From: Elysia crispata
Taxonomy: Eukaryota > Mollusca > Gastropoda > Plakobranchidae
Assembly (NCBI GenBank): GCA_033675545.1
Contig: JAWDGP010001468.1
Location: 361,001-425,000 of the forward strand
Length of the DNA stretch: 64,000 nt
Direction: 5' to 3'
The translations under genes and the position numbers were made by a program. Within the stretch, counting starts at the first letter, position 1. Each line of letters begins with the position of its first letter. Shown piece after piece: positions 47,601-62,100 of this stretch. Under the pieces are notes generated by a model that was not told the origin of the DNA, ran no database searches, and worked only from the letters and a program-made list of their open reading frames with translations.

Positions 47601-50600
47601 CATTTTCCTTTTGTTGTGTTTTTGTTAAATGAGCTAAATCTGATTGCTGCTGGTCTTTATTTGTTGTTCCAATTTTTATTCTTAAGCCCAATAAATTTCA
47701 ATTGCAACAGCACGTTCAGTTATAATTTTTATTTTTGTCATTTAAGAAAAAATGACAAATTCATATTACATGTATTATTTGTAAATGCATTACCCATTGT
47801 TTTGCATCAGCTCTGCTTCTGTGTCTCTGAAGAGCTTACCAAAGGAGCTCCCTGAAACCTTGAAATGTAGACATGATTTTGTTCTTAAATGGAAAGTTAT
47901 TACTGGAAGATAATCCCTTGAATCTTAACGGGAGCAATGTTGATTAAACCATCCAATTGTTTAAGTGAGACATACTATATTCATTCCTTCATCAATTTTT
48001 TAGATAATATATATTCTTTTTTTAAGATATTTTTTTTTTTTTGGGGGGGGGGGGGATTTAATCTCTAGTTTTGTGTTATGTTACATTTAATGTGAAGATC
48101 AAACTATAAATAAGTGCAAATTAAAGAACAGAAGCTTATCACCTATCATGCAATCATAGCTTATCTTAGTCTTCTGTCCTTTTAATATTAAATGAATGAT
48201 GATGCATGCCTATGTACTTATAAAACTTTAATTATGTCCAAACAACTGAGATAATGAAAAGTCAGTGAGAAGCAAAAAGAAGCGGAAAAACAAAAAATGA
48301 AAAAATAGAATAAAACAAAACAACAACGAATAAAAAATAATCTTGACTGACGACTGGGGGCCTCACGCTGGCGCTCCTCGTTCACGCACCCAACCCCGCT
48401 CATTGTGCCACTGACCAGTTTTTTTTTTCCCTAAGGAATTATTTTTTTTACACAATGCAGCCAAAGTCTAATCTATATTTTTAAATATGACCGACACTAA
48501 GCCAAAGGATGTGTGTGATACTATAGACTATGGTAACGCGCATGTGGGTATGTCTCTGTGTGTGTGTGTGCATTTACAAAGGTGCCAGAAAGTGTTAGGG
48601 GTGTGCCGTTTCATCTGCGACTCGATGACTCGAAAGCCGTCGCCTGCACCCAGTGCCAAGTCCCTAGATTTAATTTTAGGCTCTCGGATCGGGGGCATAC
48701 CGTGCCGTGGATCGGTGTGTGCCGTGCCTGCCATGATCGGGGTGTGCCATGCCCGCGGTACCCTTCACAATGAGCATAGAGATCCCTATCTATGAAGAAA
48801 AGGGCATTATTGATGAGGAAAGAGGTGAAAAATTGGAGAAAAATAGATCTGTAGACATAGATCTTGTCAGAGGTAAAGGAGATGAAGAGCTGGAGTCATT
48901 TTAGTTAGATCTATCATTTATTGTAAATTTTAATCACCTCTGATTTAAAGGCTGAACCTGGCTCAACAAGAAGAGTTTGGATTTTTTTTTTTTTTCATAC
49001 TCCATTGAAGAAAAAAATTGTTATTATATATAGTTGAAAGGAACAATCATTTTTTTCTCCCTTGGTGTTTTTCCTATTCTAATAAAGAAATTTTTAATTT
49101 TTTTTTTTTTTAATAACTGTTAAAGGAAGATCGTTGATTAGTTATCTCCCCACTATAATTTAGAGACAGTCTAAGTGGTAAGGGTTGATAATGAACGAGT
49201 AAAAAAAAATCTGATTGATACAGTGCTCATAATTTTCTTTTCTTTTTTTTTTTTAATTTGTTTGTCCCTATGTGTATGTATTTTTATACATTGATACCTT
49301 TTTTACCTTTTTAATTTCTTTGGCTCTTTGTGTAAGTTTGAGAATACATGTAGTTTTATCTGAGTCTCTTAGTTTCTCATATGAACATTTTGGGGATCTG
49401 GGAAAAATTCATGATTTTTTTTTTCATAGTTGGCATCTAAGGGGTAAGCAAAATGTTAAACAAAAAGCAACATTTTAGAAAATTTTGGTTTTGAGATTTA
49501 AAATCATGCTGGAATGATAATAAATGAAGCAACTCATTCCAGAGGAAAATATAAGAAAATATCATAAAGATTGCTTTGCCAAAAACATAACAGCAGCGAA
49601 TAACTTTTTTTCAGAACATGTTATGTTCTACAAAGGTCCGTTTTAAATTTTCTTTTTAATACTCAAGTTTATTCAATGCATGACTTAGATTTGAACTATT
49701 GCAAAGAAACTCTTTTTGCAAGGTTTAAGCTTCATTGTGAATTATGTTATTACTAACAAGTATCACCCATGTATATTTCAAAAATATGTGGATTCAATTA
49801 ACTCACCTGATTTGAACTGTCTCCTTTTAAGTGTCACAGAGCCTCTTCCCCCTGTTGGTTGTCCTTGGTGGATGGCGCCAGAAGTTATTCATGCTAAATT
49901 TTATGACCAGAGAGTAAGATTTTTGCCATGTCTCATTTGAATACATGGATTTATGCCATTTTGATGTATTGATGAATATTGTTGAAATGAGAGAGGGGCT
50001 TTTGTATAGATTGCTTTCAGTGTCAAACATTGATAATTTAAGGTTTTTTTCATTTTGATCAGTTTCATGGGCATTCTCTCTCCCAAATATTTTGGTGTCA
50101 TATAATTGCTATAAATTGTAGAAATAGTTACAAATAACAGTTTGATATAAAAAGAGCAATTATTTTTTTTTTTTTGACAAGAAACTTTGGTGTATTTATA
50201 GGTCATTGTCTATGATTTTGTTTCAATATGTTGTCACTTGATACCAAAACTAATGTGGTGATTGAAAAAAATATCATTAAAAAAAAGAAACAACATTCTA
50301 ATAATTCATTGCATTGTCTATTTTCCGCTTTTTAAAGATGTGCACAAGATTGATATCTGAAGAGTGAGATAGTTAGACGCATTTTAAGATAATTGTTACA
50401 GTATAAGAATGAGTTTCACAAAAATAATATATACTTATCTTTAAATGTTTAATTTACACAATCTGAGCCATTTCAACTGGTAATGGAAAATATGATTCTT
50501 ATTCTTTTTCTAGGCAGACATTTTCTCTTTTGGAATAATTCTGCTTGAAATGGCAACGCGCATTAATGCTGACCCAGATTACATGCCTAGAACTCAGGTG

Positions 50601-53600
50601 AGTACTGATAAGATAGAGAGTTCTAAGGTTCAGAAATATTTTCCTGAATCAGATGATTAAACTGACCAAATGTAAATTATAACCACAGTCATTAATAGAC
50701 GAGTCACCAGTGCTATAATTTTTTTTTTATTTAAAGCAAGGCAAAGTCAAGAGATAAAAGTACATGTAGCAACCTCACTTCAAAGTGCTCAATGTACTTT
50801 AGAAATGTTTCTGGACAGACCATTACGAATCAAAAGACAGTTCTGATCTGTAAGAAGAGCAGCTATTGGAAACAGCTGTGTCACTCTAGCAGGCTAGCGA
50901 TATCTTTCACTGCCTGTAGCCAAGTATTCCTGCAACATTGAGGCAGTGAGAAAATGTGTGTAAAGAATCTTTCCACATTTCTAAAGAAGAATTATAACCC
51001 CAAACCTCTTGATTGGAGAGTCAGATATCTACAATTAGACATAAGACTCAAAATTTTTCTGCCTCTCTTTGAAATTCAAAAGATTTTAAGAAAGATGAAA
51101 TTGCTAGGGATAAATGTGGCAATGTAATTTTTTTCTCGCATTATGTGTATAATTTTAAATACTCCTATAATTTTAATTGAGAACCAGTTAATGTGCAAGG
51201 CTTATCTTGGTTTCAGAAACATGTTAAATTTGGTAAAAAGTACCTTTAATCGTGGGATAGAAAAAAGAGTGGCCTCCCTGAGTTGATAAAAAAAAAAGAA
51301 TGTTTTAAAGATTATATGATTGTGTTTCAACTTTATACTTATCACAATAACATTCTTTTATTTACTCTTTTTTTTTAAATCAAATTCTTAATTTGGAACT
51401 TTAACAAAAATGAAAATGGTACTAAAATGTCTTCATAATTTCAGAAATTTGGAGTGGACTATGTGAAAGTTTGTGAAATGGTAGACTACTGCCCTCTAGA
51501 CTTCCTGCAGTTTGCATTCAAGTGCTGCCAGGTATGCATTGATGATGGTAAATAAAAATTCTACTCTAAGGCCATTAATACAAGGAAATTTAAGTCTCAG
51601 CCCAATTTGAAGTCTATTATAAAAGGCCAATTTTTAAAATATACAAAGACCTTTATCAATGATAAAAACTGTCTTTGGTGGATGAGTCTTGGAGATTTAT
51701 CCACTGAAGCTGGCATAAAATTGGACAATGTGTAACATGTCTGAGTTTTCTATAGACAATAGACAAGCTGTATAGAACAAAAAACTGCGAAGCAACCATC
51801 CATGGAGACAAATATTTCCACATGAGGGTTATTTAAAAATATTGGTTATGCTGTGATCTCACTTTTGATGTTGGCTTTAACAATTGGTTCAACCAAGTTC
51901 AGATTTCATCTCGTTTCATCATTATTCTAAAAGTCATAGCAAATTGCATTTAAAGAAGACTGAGAACAATAATATATTTAGAACCATTGCAATAAAGTGA
52001 ACAAGTATGCAAAAGAATCATTCAAAGCACATTTAGACCTGGATGTTTTCAGGCACTTGCCTGATTTCAGGCAATCGTAAAATGGGGAAATTTTACTGCT
52101 AAAGGCTGATAATGAACTCTGCCCATCTTACGATTTGTGAATGACGTCAGTCAAAGTCGACATTCTGGCAACGATTGCCTAAAGTTTGAAGTAGAAATGC
52201 GAAAATGAATTGTAAAGACGATTTCTCGGCATAGACCAAGTAAGGCCAAGATTCTTCTTTCTAATTACATGCAAATCTACTTTCCAGTCTCTACAGTATT
52301 GAAATATAGATCTAGATCTGTGAAGATAAAGATACCATTAGAATATAGATATCTAGATCTAGATCTTGAAGTAATTTCATGATGACTGAACCGTCTGTTG
52401 AACGGACAACCATCCTAAAAGTTATAGTTTAATTTAAATAGCAGGGAGGACAATTTTCCGTAAATTTATGGAATTCTGTGTAATTTATTTTGAACAATTA
52501 TGTGACCCAATGTAAATCCTGCCTCTGTGCTATATGGAAACTTTTAACTGTAATAGCATAAAGTTGAAAATGGCAAAATTTTATGGAAAAAGAAATAGTG
52601 AAAATATAATTCTACGATGAGTTCGATATTTTTCCGCCATCAAGAATAAACCTGTGCAAAAATATAAAACTGGGCAATATAGTATCTCGATATCATATAT
52701 ATTTCATTATTTTTTTGTATATATATATTTATTTTGTAGTTGGAACCCTCCAAGATATTGGTGCCTTCAAGTTGTTTACTTTAATGAACATTCGTCCGAA
52801 AAACTTTGTTCTCTCCATCTTCTCACTCCACCTCGCCATCATTTCCAACAAAGAATATACTTATTTCTTCATCTGATAACACAGATGTAGTTAATACTAC
52901 TTCACAGATTGGGTCTTTTTTTGGGTCAAGATACATTATCTAAATCTGATCGGCTATTAAGATCGATGGGAAATCCTAAATCTAGATCCCATTATCAAAA
53001 CCGGACATGACTTGACATGAGACTATATTTATACTGAGTGATTTTCATAAAGAAATAATTATAAATCAAGATCTAAATGTTAGATTGTTATATTTCTTTT
53101 TACACAGCGAGTTGGGGAACCTACTGAGTTAAACACCTGGTCGATATTAATCATATTCAACTCAAATGCTGTAAGAAAAGATAAAGATAAGGGGAGCAGT
53201 GCTCAATATGTAAGAGAGAATATAGGCCTTTCTCAATTTTTATGTATACTCATCACTGTATACTCAGATCAGTAAACCTTTATGGTGCCTCAGTTGAGCC
53301 AGTAAAACACATAAAGCAGTAACATTTGGGGGTCATAGCTGTAAATGGGCTTCAGGTCATTTAATCTCTTAGTCTGAGCACAGAAAAGAAAAAGGGGTAA
53401 ATAGGTAAGAAAAATATATGCTCCACAGTCATGGCTCTGTGTACAAACAAAATTTGTTTTGTTTTTTTTTGTTGGGTGATTTCAAAAAGATCAGTAAAGA
53501 AATTTTTTTGTCTATTTCTTATGGAATTAGAAACAAGTTTCGATGGCAGATGTTAGATAAAAGAATTGCAAAGGGGAATACCTCTCATATTTTAAAAGAA

Positions 53601-56183
53601 AACTGTCAAAATGGGCCCATAGGCTTGATTGTAGTAAGAAAGGCAAATGTGTTAGGAGATGGGGGTTTAGGTATTGGTGTGGATGAAAATTAGGTGACAA
53701 AATGTTAACGTTAATTGTTATTAATATAAAGTGATATAATCTTAGGAAAATGTGCAAGAAGACAGGGTTTTGGGCATTAGTTGTTATGAAAATGTTTCAG
53801 CTTCACGCGGGATCCCCTTCCAGGACTCTGCCCTGGACCCAATACATTCTTATTTTTCAGGCGGTTATATTGTGTCCTACATCCAAGTCTACACATTATT
53901 TGTCGGATATGATGTGAGCAAATTGTCGAAAAGAATATTCAGCAGGAAAAATGAAGCGCATAATGTTTGGGTTGGAACTCTTTCATTTGTTTAAATGAGT
54001 CATAATTGTCTGAGATTTCAAGTATATAGCTACAAATTGACAAATTTGTATTGTAGGTAAAAGATGTAAGGATATTCAGAAGTGTATTAATAAAAAAAAA
54101 ATATAAAGGTGGAGATGATCTTACCCTGCCCCTACTTACAGTTTATGGTTCTTAATACAGATTTTACCACAGAATCGACCCTCAACAGGGGATGTCATGG
54201 AAACATTAGAAAAGATCTACACGAATCTGAGGAATGATTCTTTAACAGCGCAAGGTCAGTATTTTATAGTTTCATTATCTGCAGTGACTGATTTAGTTTA
54301 AAACTTGCTTGCATTCTACATCACCTATGCATTCTAATATGTAATACAAAGCTTATTAATTACGGTATGTGTATGCCCTTTTTATTTGCTCTGTCCCGTT
54401 TTTTTTTTTTTTTAATTTTTATCTACATTCCACCTCAATGTTTCTCATGTTTAAAATTAATATTTTGGACCTTGGGATGAGTGGTGTGATACTTGTTCTA
54501 AAAATTAATATAGAATCTTTATTGAAATTGTAAAACTAATGATTTGCTCGCCATCTGTTTTTATATTGCAATGTGGTGACTACAAGTTTCCTTATGTAAC
54601 TTATTATTTTTAAATTGAGTTCACTTTATTTATTAAGCTGTTCATGAATCTTTGTTTTTTTTAATTTCACATACTTCTTTTAATCATTTACTTATGTTTA
54701 ATCCATGTAAGTGAAATATGAAAACGTTTAAACTTTAACAAACTTGTATACAATTTCAGGGCGTCTTTATAAACGGTCAAGATCAGAGGACAACATAGTG
54801 CAAAATTGTGAAAGCAGCAGTGATGAAGTGTTTATTACAGCTCAGATTGTTGCTCAGGTGATGAGGAAAGATGACCCTCTATATTGTCCTGCAAATGCCA
54901 ATCCTTTTGCCAGCATAGTAACTCTCAAGGATGGTTGTAAACTGTTTGAGATCCCACGCCAGCGAAAGTTTAGCAGTTCCAGCAGTTTTAGTAGTGAAGC
55001 GGGCTTTGAGTTCCGCAAATGGGAAAGTTTGGGAAGCTGTGACATTCATCGTGGCCAGCAAAGTCAGTCACTGCCCTCATCCCCAGTTATGCTGCGCAAG
55101 GCGGCAGAGAAACTGCATCAAACCTCACTGCATGGCAAAGAGACTGTCCAGGCAGCCAACTCACGTCATGACATCAGCCTCAGTTTGAGCAGTGAGGGTT
55201 ATGAGAGTGGAGGACCCACCAGTTGGGATGGGGATGCTTCAATAGAACCTGATGATGCCATGGGCTATGAACAGGAGGCTGATACAAAAAGAGCAAAGTT
55301 TAATTGCAGTAGAACTCGCAGTCTGGGCAGCCTTGATTTTTGGATCCCTCCCCGAAGGCCCAAGAGTCCAGGAGGATGTAAACTATTGAAAACTCCAGGA
55401 GGAGATGCCCACATGGCTCTTGAAACCAGCAGACCAGGGTTTTGTAACAGGGTTACCTCAGAGATCAGGGAGTCAAGTTTAGAGAACATAATTGAAAGAT
55501 CATCAGTTGTTTTATCATCAACAACCTTCTGTGGAGATGGTGATATCTCTGACATTGACAATGTTACTGACTACACTTCTTTAGCAGCAGAGGAGGAGAG
55601 CATGTATGATGCCAGTGATGTGGAGGACAACCTGAATGGCTCAACTGTCTTTTTCAGCAGCACAGAAAAACTTCAAGCTATAGCATGCCACAGAGACAAC
55701 AGTTTAGTTGAATCTGTGTTAACTGAAGAAAAAGATATTAATAGCAGCAACTTAATTGGTGCTTGCATAAGACATCCAGAGAATACAGAGGACAGAATGA
55801 TACTAGTTGGTTGTGAGCCAAACAACAAAGACAGCAACAGACACAGCATGAGCAGCTCAAGTCTTTCTAGCTACCTTAGCTGCAGTGAGATGGGGGAAGA
55901 TGCTGAGATAGAGTTGGACCCAACATCAATGACAGGATTCTCTTATTCCCACCTATGTATCCAACCAGTAAGGCCTCATTGTCCTAATTCAAGGCAACCC
56001 TTGATAGAGCGCACTCTCTTAGTAAATAGTGATGCTCCTGTAAAATTCTGTGAAACCATCACTCCCACTAATTACAATGCTGACACAGCATCACTAACGC
56101 CCCTCATAGCAACAGAGAGTGGTAGCTATGATCAGAACCATTTTGGACAGGTGGCCAACACAGACTTAGCCATGAAAAGATAA
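41659..56183 (+). CDS. TESK: TESK1/2-like dual-specificity kinase, complete, 11 coding exons
   Basis: Coding exons: 41,737-41,860 (exon starts 41,659 with 5' UTR); 42,759-42,919; 43,513-43,634; 44,397-44,445; 44,843-44,992; 46,367-46,452; 49,832-49,913; 50,514-50,597; 51,445-51,531; 54,161-54,254; 54,760-56,183. Phases close to 820 aa. TESK kinases phosphorylate cofilin and control actin and cell spreading. Kinase domain about 78-345: glycine loop [10 protein letters not shown], Lys108 (MVMK), [25 protein letters not shown] (Asp198), ADFG (Asp220), WMAPEV, and [11 protein letters not shown] as in TESK2 CCQMNPKLRPS. The activation loop reads [10 protein letters not shown], with Cys241 where human TESKs have Ser (VGSPYWMAPE). 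The long tail keeps KRSRSED, ANPFAS...KDG, SLPSSP (near 450, around the human 14-3-3 site) and GFSYSHLC near 740. A 5-codon upstream ORF (ATG 41,713) precedes the start. Invertebrates usually have one such gene, so orthology to TESK1 or TESK2 separately is not implied. Confidence 0.95.
47010..47420. other. GC-richer island with a perfect hairpin in TESK intron 6
   Basis: This segment stands out from AT-rich intron sequence by CpG content and ends in a GT/G tract (47,281-47,310). It contains GCACAGTAC-GCG-GTACTGTGC (47,113-47,133), a 9-bp perfect inverted repeat with a 3-nt spacer. No coding homology was recognised. It may be the remnant of an inserted element. Confidence 0.4.
48026..48055 (+). 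repeat. Poly-T/poly-G tract
   Basis: About a dozen T residues are followed directly by a run of roughly 14 G residues. Such a tract is error-prone in sequencing and could form a G-rich structure. Confidence 0.8.
48350..48780. other. Second GC-richer island in TESK intron 6
   Basis: It includes a GT microsatellite near 48,557-48,570 and, at 48,687-48,758, three imperfect tandem units of about 24 bp that start GATCGG and share GTGCCGTGCC or GTGCCATGCC. CpG is frequent. No gene or known element was recognised. Confidence 0.45.
52305..52372. repeat. (GATCTA) motif cluster in TESK intron 9
   Basis: Two short arrays, one of 12 bp and one of about 25 bp, of the recurrent hexamer. Confidence 0.7.
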
Positions 56184-59100
56184 ATTAAAAGAATTTAAAG
56201 TGCTTTGGCTATAATATAGTTGACAATATTGTTCAGCTGAGTTTTGTTAATGAAGTGACCTTATAACATTATCTCAAATGTATCTGTGTGGACATATAAT
56301 CTTTATGACATATATAGCAAAAAAAAAAAATGGCAATTTATGAACCAGTGCATGAGGTTATCAATTTGTTTTATAATATACTGTATTTGTCATGAGGCTG
56401 CTATGGACTAAAGTGGTTGCCATGTTGGAACCTACATAGAAGGATTTGATTTTCAAAAGCATGTCTCTCCAAAATTTCAAAGACTTAGGATAATTACTTC
56501 CTCTATCTGTTACCTTGATTTGAATTTGTCTTTTTTTTAATACTAAGAAAGGAAGAACATTTTCACATCGATTTCCCTCCCCCCCCAAAAAAAAAGGCAA
56601 AACAAAAATGTATTTTTTTAAATAAGGGCCGCTGTTGTCATCACAAGGACGATAAAAGCATAATTTCAGTTGATATTTACATATGGCAGAGAATTTCAGA
56701 TTTCAATATCTGGCAGCATTCACTATGATTAATGAAAATTCTATAAGACATTTTTTAAAATCCAATGCCAAAATGTTTCCCGTTTAGCATACCATGTACT
56801 TTTTAAGACCTTTAGACATTTATATGATTGATGCTGCATGTACATGTTATGTGTGTTGGCCTGATAAAATAAGGCTAGACTATGAGAAATCTAGCGTCTT
56901 TTCTAGCTGTAAGTATTATAGCAATGTCAAGTTTTCTTCTCCAGCAGTTTTGATTTAATTAAAGCTCAGGCATTCTCTAAAATTTGTCATTATAAATCCA
57001 ATGTCCTTCTCAACATCAAAGAAAGGTACCTAGAGCTATTATTTTTTTTCGAGATGAAGAATGGTTGAGCTGAAATAATTAGGATAGTTTAAGCTGTTTA
57101 GTCTACTATATTATGATTTCAATGTGCCAAGATCTGGTATCTTTGAATAAAAATAGAAAGAAAAAGCATTTTGTCTCCTGAAAGCCCTCAAATTTCAAAT
57201 AAATCAGCTCTTTCTAATATAAGCGTGATTTTGGAAAGACCACTCACATATCAAGGATTAAAGTGTTTCACTGTAACATATAACTTTATAAGCAGTTATG
57301 AGCATTTAACCTCTGTCCCAAGCTGTAAAAATATGGTTTCCGTTTATTGACCCTTTTGTGATATATGTGAAAGCTTTAATGATTCCCACTTTTGATCCCA
57401 TCCCAAACTAAAATTTTATTTACTGCTTTGAACATAAGGCATTTACAAAACCTTAACATTTTATTTTGGAATTGGACATATTTTTGTTCATGTATTTTTT
57501 AACTCCTACTTTTTTTTCACCATAACACCTGCATATCTTTTGTTAAAAAAATGCCTTTTTTATACTTTTTCACCCTGTAATTGCATATAATCAAAGCATA
57601 TATATGTAATCCCAGTTGTCGACTGTATACAGACTTGAGAGCGATCAAAATGAGATTTAGAATGTTAGGTTGAAATAATTTTCTTGTACTAACCATTTTG
57701 TTCTACAATTAGAGGAAAAAAAATATCAAAACCCAAACATCTAACAGGATTCCAAGGAAAGTGAAAAATTAGGAAATTGATCAAGAAATGGAGTTATCTA
57801 GCTGCGAAAAGGAAAGGAAAAGAAATCAAGTAGTACTGTGTATTGTAAAATCATTTGCCTCTATATTTTGAGTGATAGAATTTCTGTCAGTCCTGTAGGA
57901 TTTTTCAAAATTTACTTTGCCTGAAAACCGGTCTTATGTGCATCTCATATGACATTTGATAATTGTCATATTTTGTGGCTCATTTTTACAAATTCTAAAA
58001 TCCATGAGATACATATGACAGGAGATATGAATGTTTGAAAAGATTCAATTTGGTTTTCATGATAATGGTCATAAGCTAGTCTGCACTTTGTGCCCCTATA
58101 GAAATCTGATCATGTGTGATTAATGCTCACATTATCTATCTCTTTGGGTTTTAATTGGAATCAAAGTCATTTGACTTTTGACTGAAAATTCCATTGAGAG
58201 TTTTGGTATTAGCTTTCAAACACTTGCAAAAATTCTCACTCCCAAAACGTGGGCTATTGAAAAGTATCCTAACATCTTAGTCATATCTATTACAGGGTGA
58301 ACTCTCAATATGTGCTTTGAATATGTCTCAATTTTTATTTCAAATTGTATTGGAGAGATATTTTAAATAATGCATTTATTGTTACCACATAAAGATGAAT
58401 AATTTTGCTTTGAAAGTTTCATATAAGCTGCACAGTTTTGGTAGTATTTCCATTCAATAATAGTCATAGATAATGCCAGGAGTAATAATGATCTATACAA
58501 ACTTTTTAGATCTGTCTTATAGGAAGCAATACATCTAGGATCTGGACATATTTCATTGATTTAGACTTGAGATAGATAATAAGATTGGTTTCATGAATTT
58601 CTGTCTATAACGTATGAGTACTGGCACCTTGAATAAATAGTGTAGTTTGTAAAATGCGCTGAAATAATTAAGTCTTTTTATTTGCCTTCAACTTCTCATT
58701 TGAAACAGAAAGGAAAGGATGCAGGTTTGTGACTGCAACTAAAATTTCTAACAGTAATAAAAGCTCATGATAATTTTTATCAATTTACTGACTTAAGAAA
58801 TTACATGTGCTCTGTGATGTGTTAAATATCGAAGGTTTTAAGATATTACATAAAGAATACATTTTTTAAAAATTTTATTTTCAGTAGTTTATTCTTGTGA
58901 ATGGAATATCCCTGGTTAGCAACCTGCCATTAAGTGTCAGCATTTTTCTAGCAATAACTTTTCTATTAACAGAAAATAAAGTAAACCTGGTTGGGAGAAC
59001 TTAAGTGGTTTTTTTTTTTTTATCACATATTCACCGTCCTTTAGCTCAATGAAACAGAAAAACTTCTATCAGTATTTTTTGTTGATCGTTTAATGATTTT

Positions 59101-62100
59101 TATTGTACAAGCTTTTAGATGATGAGAATGCTTTTCTCAGTCAATGATATTACGTATTGTTTTCTAATATGTTTGTTGATTTGTTATAAAATGCATACCC
59201 ATATCCTTGAAACACATGTTATGCCTTCACAATTGTAAGCACATGTTGTTGAATAATCAAAGGTTCTAAGACCCATCGGTACTAATAAAGCATTGGTGCA
59301 TTTTCAAGTAAAGTTTGAAATGTGATGGACACATATAGGTTGGCTTTCTTAAAACTTTCCCCTCTACTACATTTTGCCCTGGATACATTTGATAGCAAAG
59401 CCTGGAATGATTCACACTTGCAAAATGCATCGTCGAAAGCAATTTTACTTTCTTTGAACTGATTGTCATTTTTTGTCTGACCTAATTGTTTGAAATTACT
59501 CTATAGTTATGAATCACATTTATACATTTACTGAAAAGCCCCAAGAGGAATGGCAGATTGGTTGGCAGGATTAAACTCTATGTGTGTACATATTTCCCAT
59601 TTAATTTCATAGAGCTAAATCTTTTCTATATGAACAAGATTTGTAAAGGAAATATAAACATTCAATACAACAGAGATAAAATACAAAATTTTACTGGTTT
59701 CCTTAGGAACATGTTTATAGGATTTTGCACCTGTGGCAAGGCTTGTTTTTTTTTTTTTTTATTATATGAACGAGTTATCACATGAATTTGCTCAATTATT
59801 AACAAATCAAATTGCATCTGACATACTGTGTTGGTAATATTTTCAACTGCTGCTATACTGTTGAAAAAATTTCCTTCAACTTCAATTTTTCTCACACCTT
59901 AAATCCTTTGTGCCCAAGATGTGAGCAGTTTGACATGGCAGCTGCCATTTACCATATTATGTAGATCTTTATGTTTACCAAGTGACCTCTCTATTCCCTA
60001 ACGATTTATTTTGTCTCACATCAAATGTAAGTAAAGTGGTTTTTAAAAAAAAAACATTTATGTCTATATAAATTATTACTATTTGATCAGGTCTTTATTG
60101 ATAGAATCTATTTTGACAAACATGTACATTGCTTTGTCTCACATTTAGGCAGATATGTACTTAAACAGAGCTCATTTACTTTGCCTCTTATTTGCACAAC
60201 AACCACGCATATTTAGCATATTACTCTTATTAACTTTATTTTTCCCCAATAATTTTTCCTTTAACTTGTTCTATCTTCAACTCATTCTTTTCATTTTGTG
60301 AGGTAAGCTCTAATGCAATGTACATACTTCTTCGCATAACATTGTGACTTCCTGACTGTGATCAAGGCTTCCATTGTACACTCAAAAGCCAGTCTCTTTC
60401 CATTGTGACTTATCCATTCTATTGCCAGACATAGGGTAGGTGCATTATTTATTCATTAAAAACATATCTAATTGTTTCCCACAAAAAAAATCTTTCTCTG
60501 TCTTTCTGTCTCTGTCTGTCTGTCTGATTCTGTCTCTGCATCTTCTGTCTGATTTTGCCTCTGCCTCTTCTGTCTGAGTATCTCTGTATTTGTAATTATT
60601 TTCACAATAGGAGCAACTAAGATCTCTTGCTTTAGTTTAAATATTCAATATATGACTTCTGTTACACTCCAACTTGCAATCTGAGCACAGCTGGCTAGAG
60701 AAAAGCATCCTGTATATAGTATACTGTATCTAAACTATGCTTGACTTTATGAAAAGTGTGAATTAGATATGTAGGTCTATCAGTTGCTATGGTTTTGATA
60801 TTTAAATTCAAATTTGTAAGGTGATTTCTCTCGAAGCTTAAAATAATGCCCTATTTAAATCCTATATTAAACCATTTGTTATAGCTAATAATATGTTGCT
60901 TTAGTGATATTTATCAAAAGATATTTTCTAGTCTGGAAGTTACTAATGTTTTGGGTGTCAAATTTTGTTTTGTTTTGTGGAAACTAAATGATTATTAAAA
61001 AAAAATAATAGCATTTAAAAACAAAACCATGTAAGGTTAGCGTTGTTTCTATGATTGTGACCCACCCAGCATTCCCCATTTACAAACTAGGGGGTGAAAA
61101 CTGTATTGCTTTTAACTTCTATCCTACTTTGTTTTCTTTTTTTTTTTTAAATCTATTTTTACTCACTCTCACAGTGCCCCCATGTTTCTATTTTGTATGA
61201 ATTTAGTTAAATGTGCCTAAAAAATTCTCCCACTGTGAATCAAATTTTTTTGAAGAAATAATTCAAAGTTGTTTACATGAAGATAAATTATGTGCTGAGT
61301 GCTTTTTTCAGCTTAATTTTTATCTCATTAAAATCATTAATTTTTTTTTTTAATGAAATTGACATCTTACAACTTTCAGAAAAAAGATCTAGCCTCCAGT
61401 TTGTCATAGTATATATCTATTACTGTTTATGATCTTATCCCTCTGAATCACCATATGTCTCCATGAGTGTTTGAAAATGATAACTGCCTATATTTTAGTA
61501 TAGGTATTTTATTTACACATATTTCTTTACAGGTTGCTTTTAGACATTTCTGAAAGAGAACAAAAAAATTATTTCTTATGTCTTTTTCAAGAATAGCTTT
61601 TGCTATTTCTCAGGGATTGACATCTTTAGATGAATTTATGAGGTAAAATTACATACAACCTCACCACATATATGTCATTGTAAATGCTTGAGTTTTGGCC
61701 AGCATGATAAGTAAATAACATTAAAAAAAATGACCAGAAAATCAGGCAATATATATATATATATATATGATGAAAATGGTAATCATTTAAAACATGAAAT
61801 AATGTCCTCTTGAATTCTCTCGGTTTGACAGCACTAAGTTAGCTTATACTAGTTATAGTTTTGTCTTAAAAGAATCTCAAGATTATTTTGCACTTTAAAA
61901 TCTTAAAATCTTGTGAGTTCAGCATTAAATAAAAGTTTTTGTTCTGCATAGGTCAATACATTTGTCTGTAACCATAGTGCCACATATTTTTCAATGCTTC
62001 TTTGTTGCGTTTATGTTTGTGTAGGATATTATCACATACTTCAGTGCATTCCTTATTAAGTATATCTCTCTTAAAAACATTGCTATAATTTTTTTTCACT

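Noticed and set aside
48487-48795. Overlapping frames of up to 102 codons in TESK intron 6
   Set aside because: They are explained by the GC-rich minisatellite region; no conserved motif or splice sites joining them to TESK.
53418-53994. Two plus-strand frames in TESK intron 9
   Set aside because: No recognisable domain; including them would disrupt the kinase C-lobe alignment [11 protein letters not shown].
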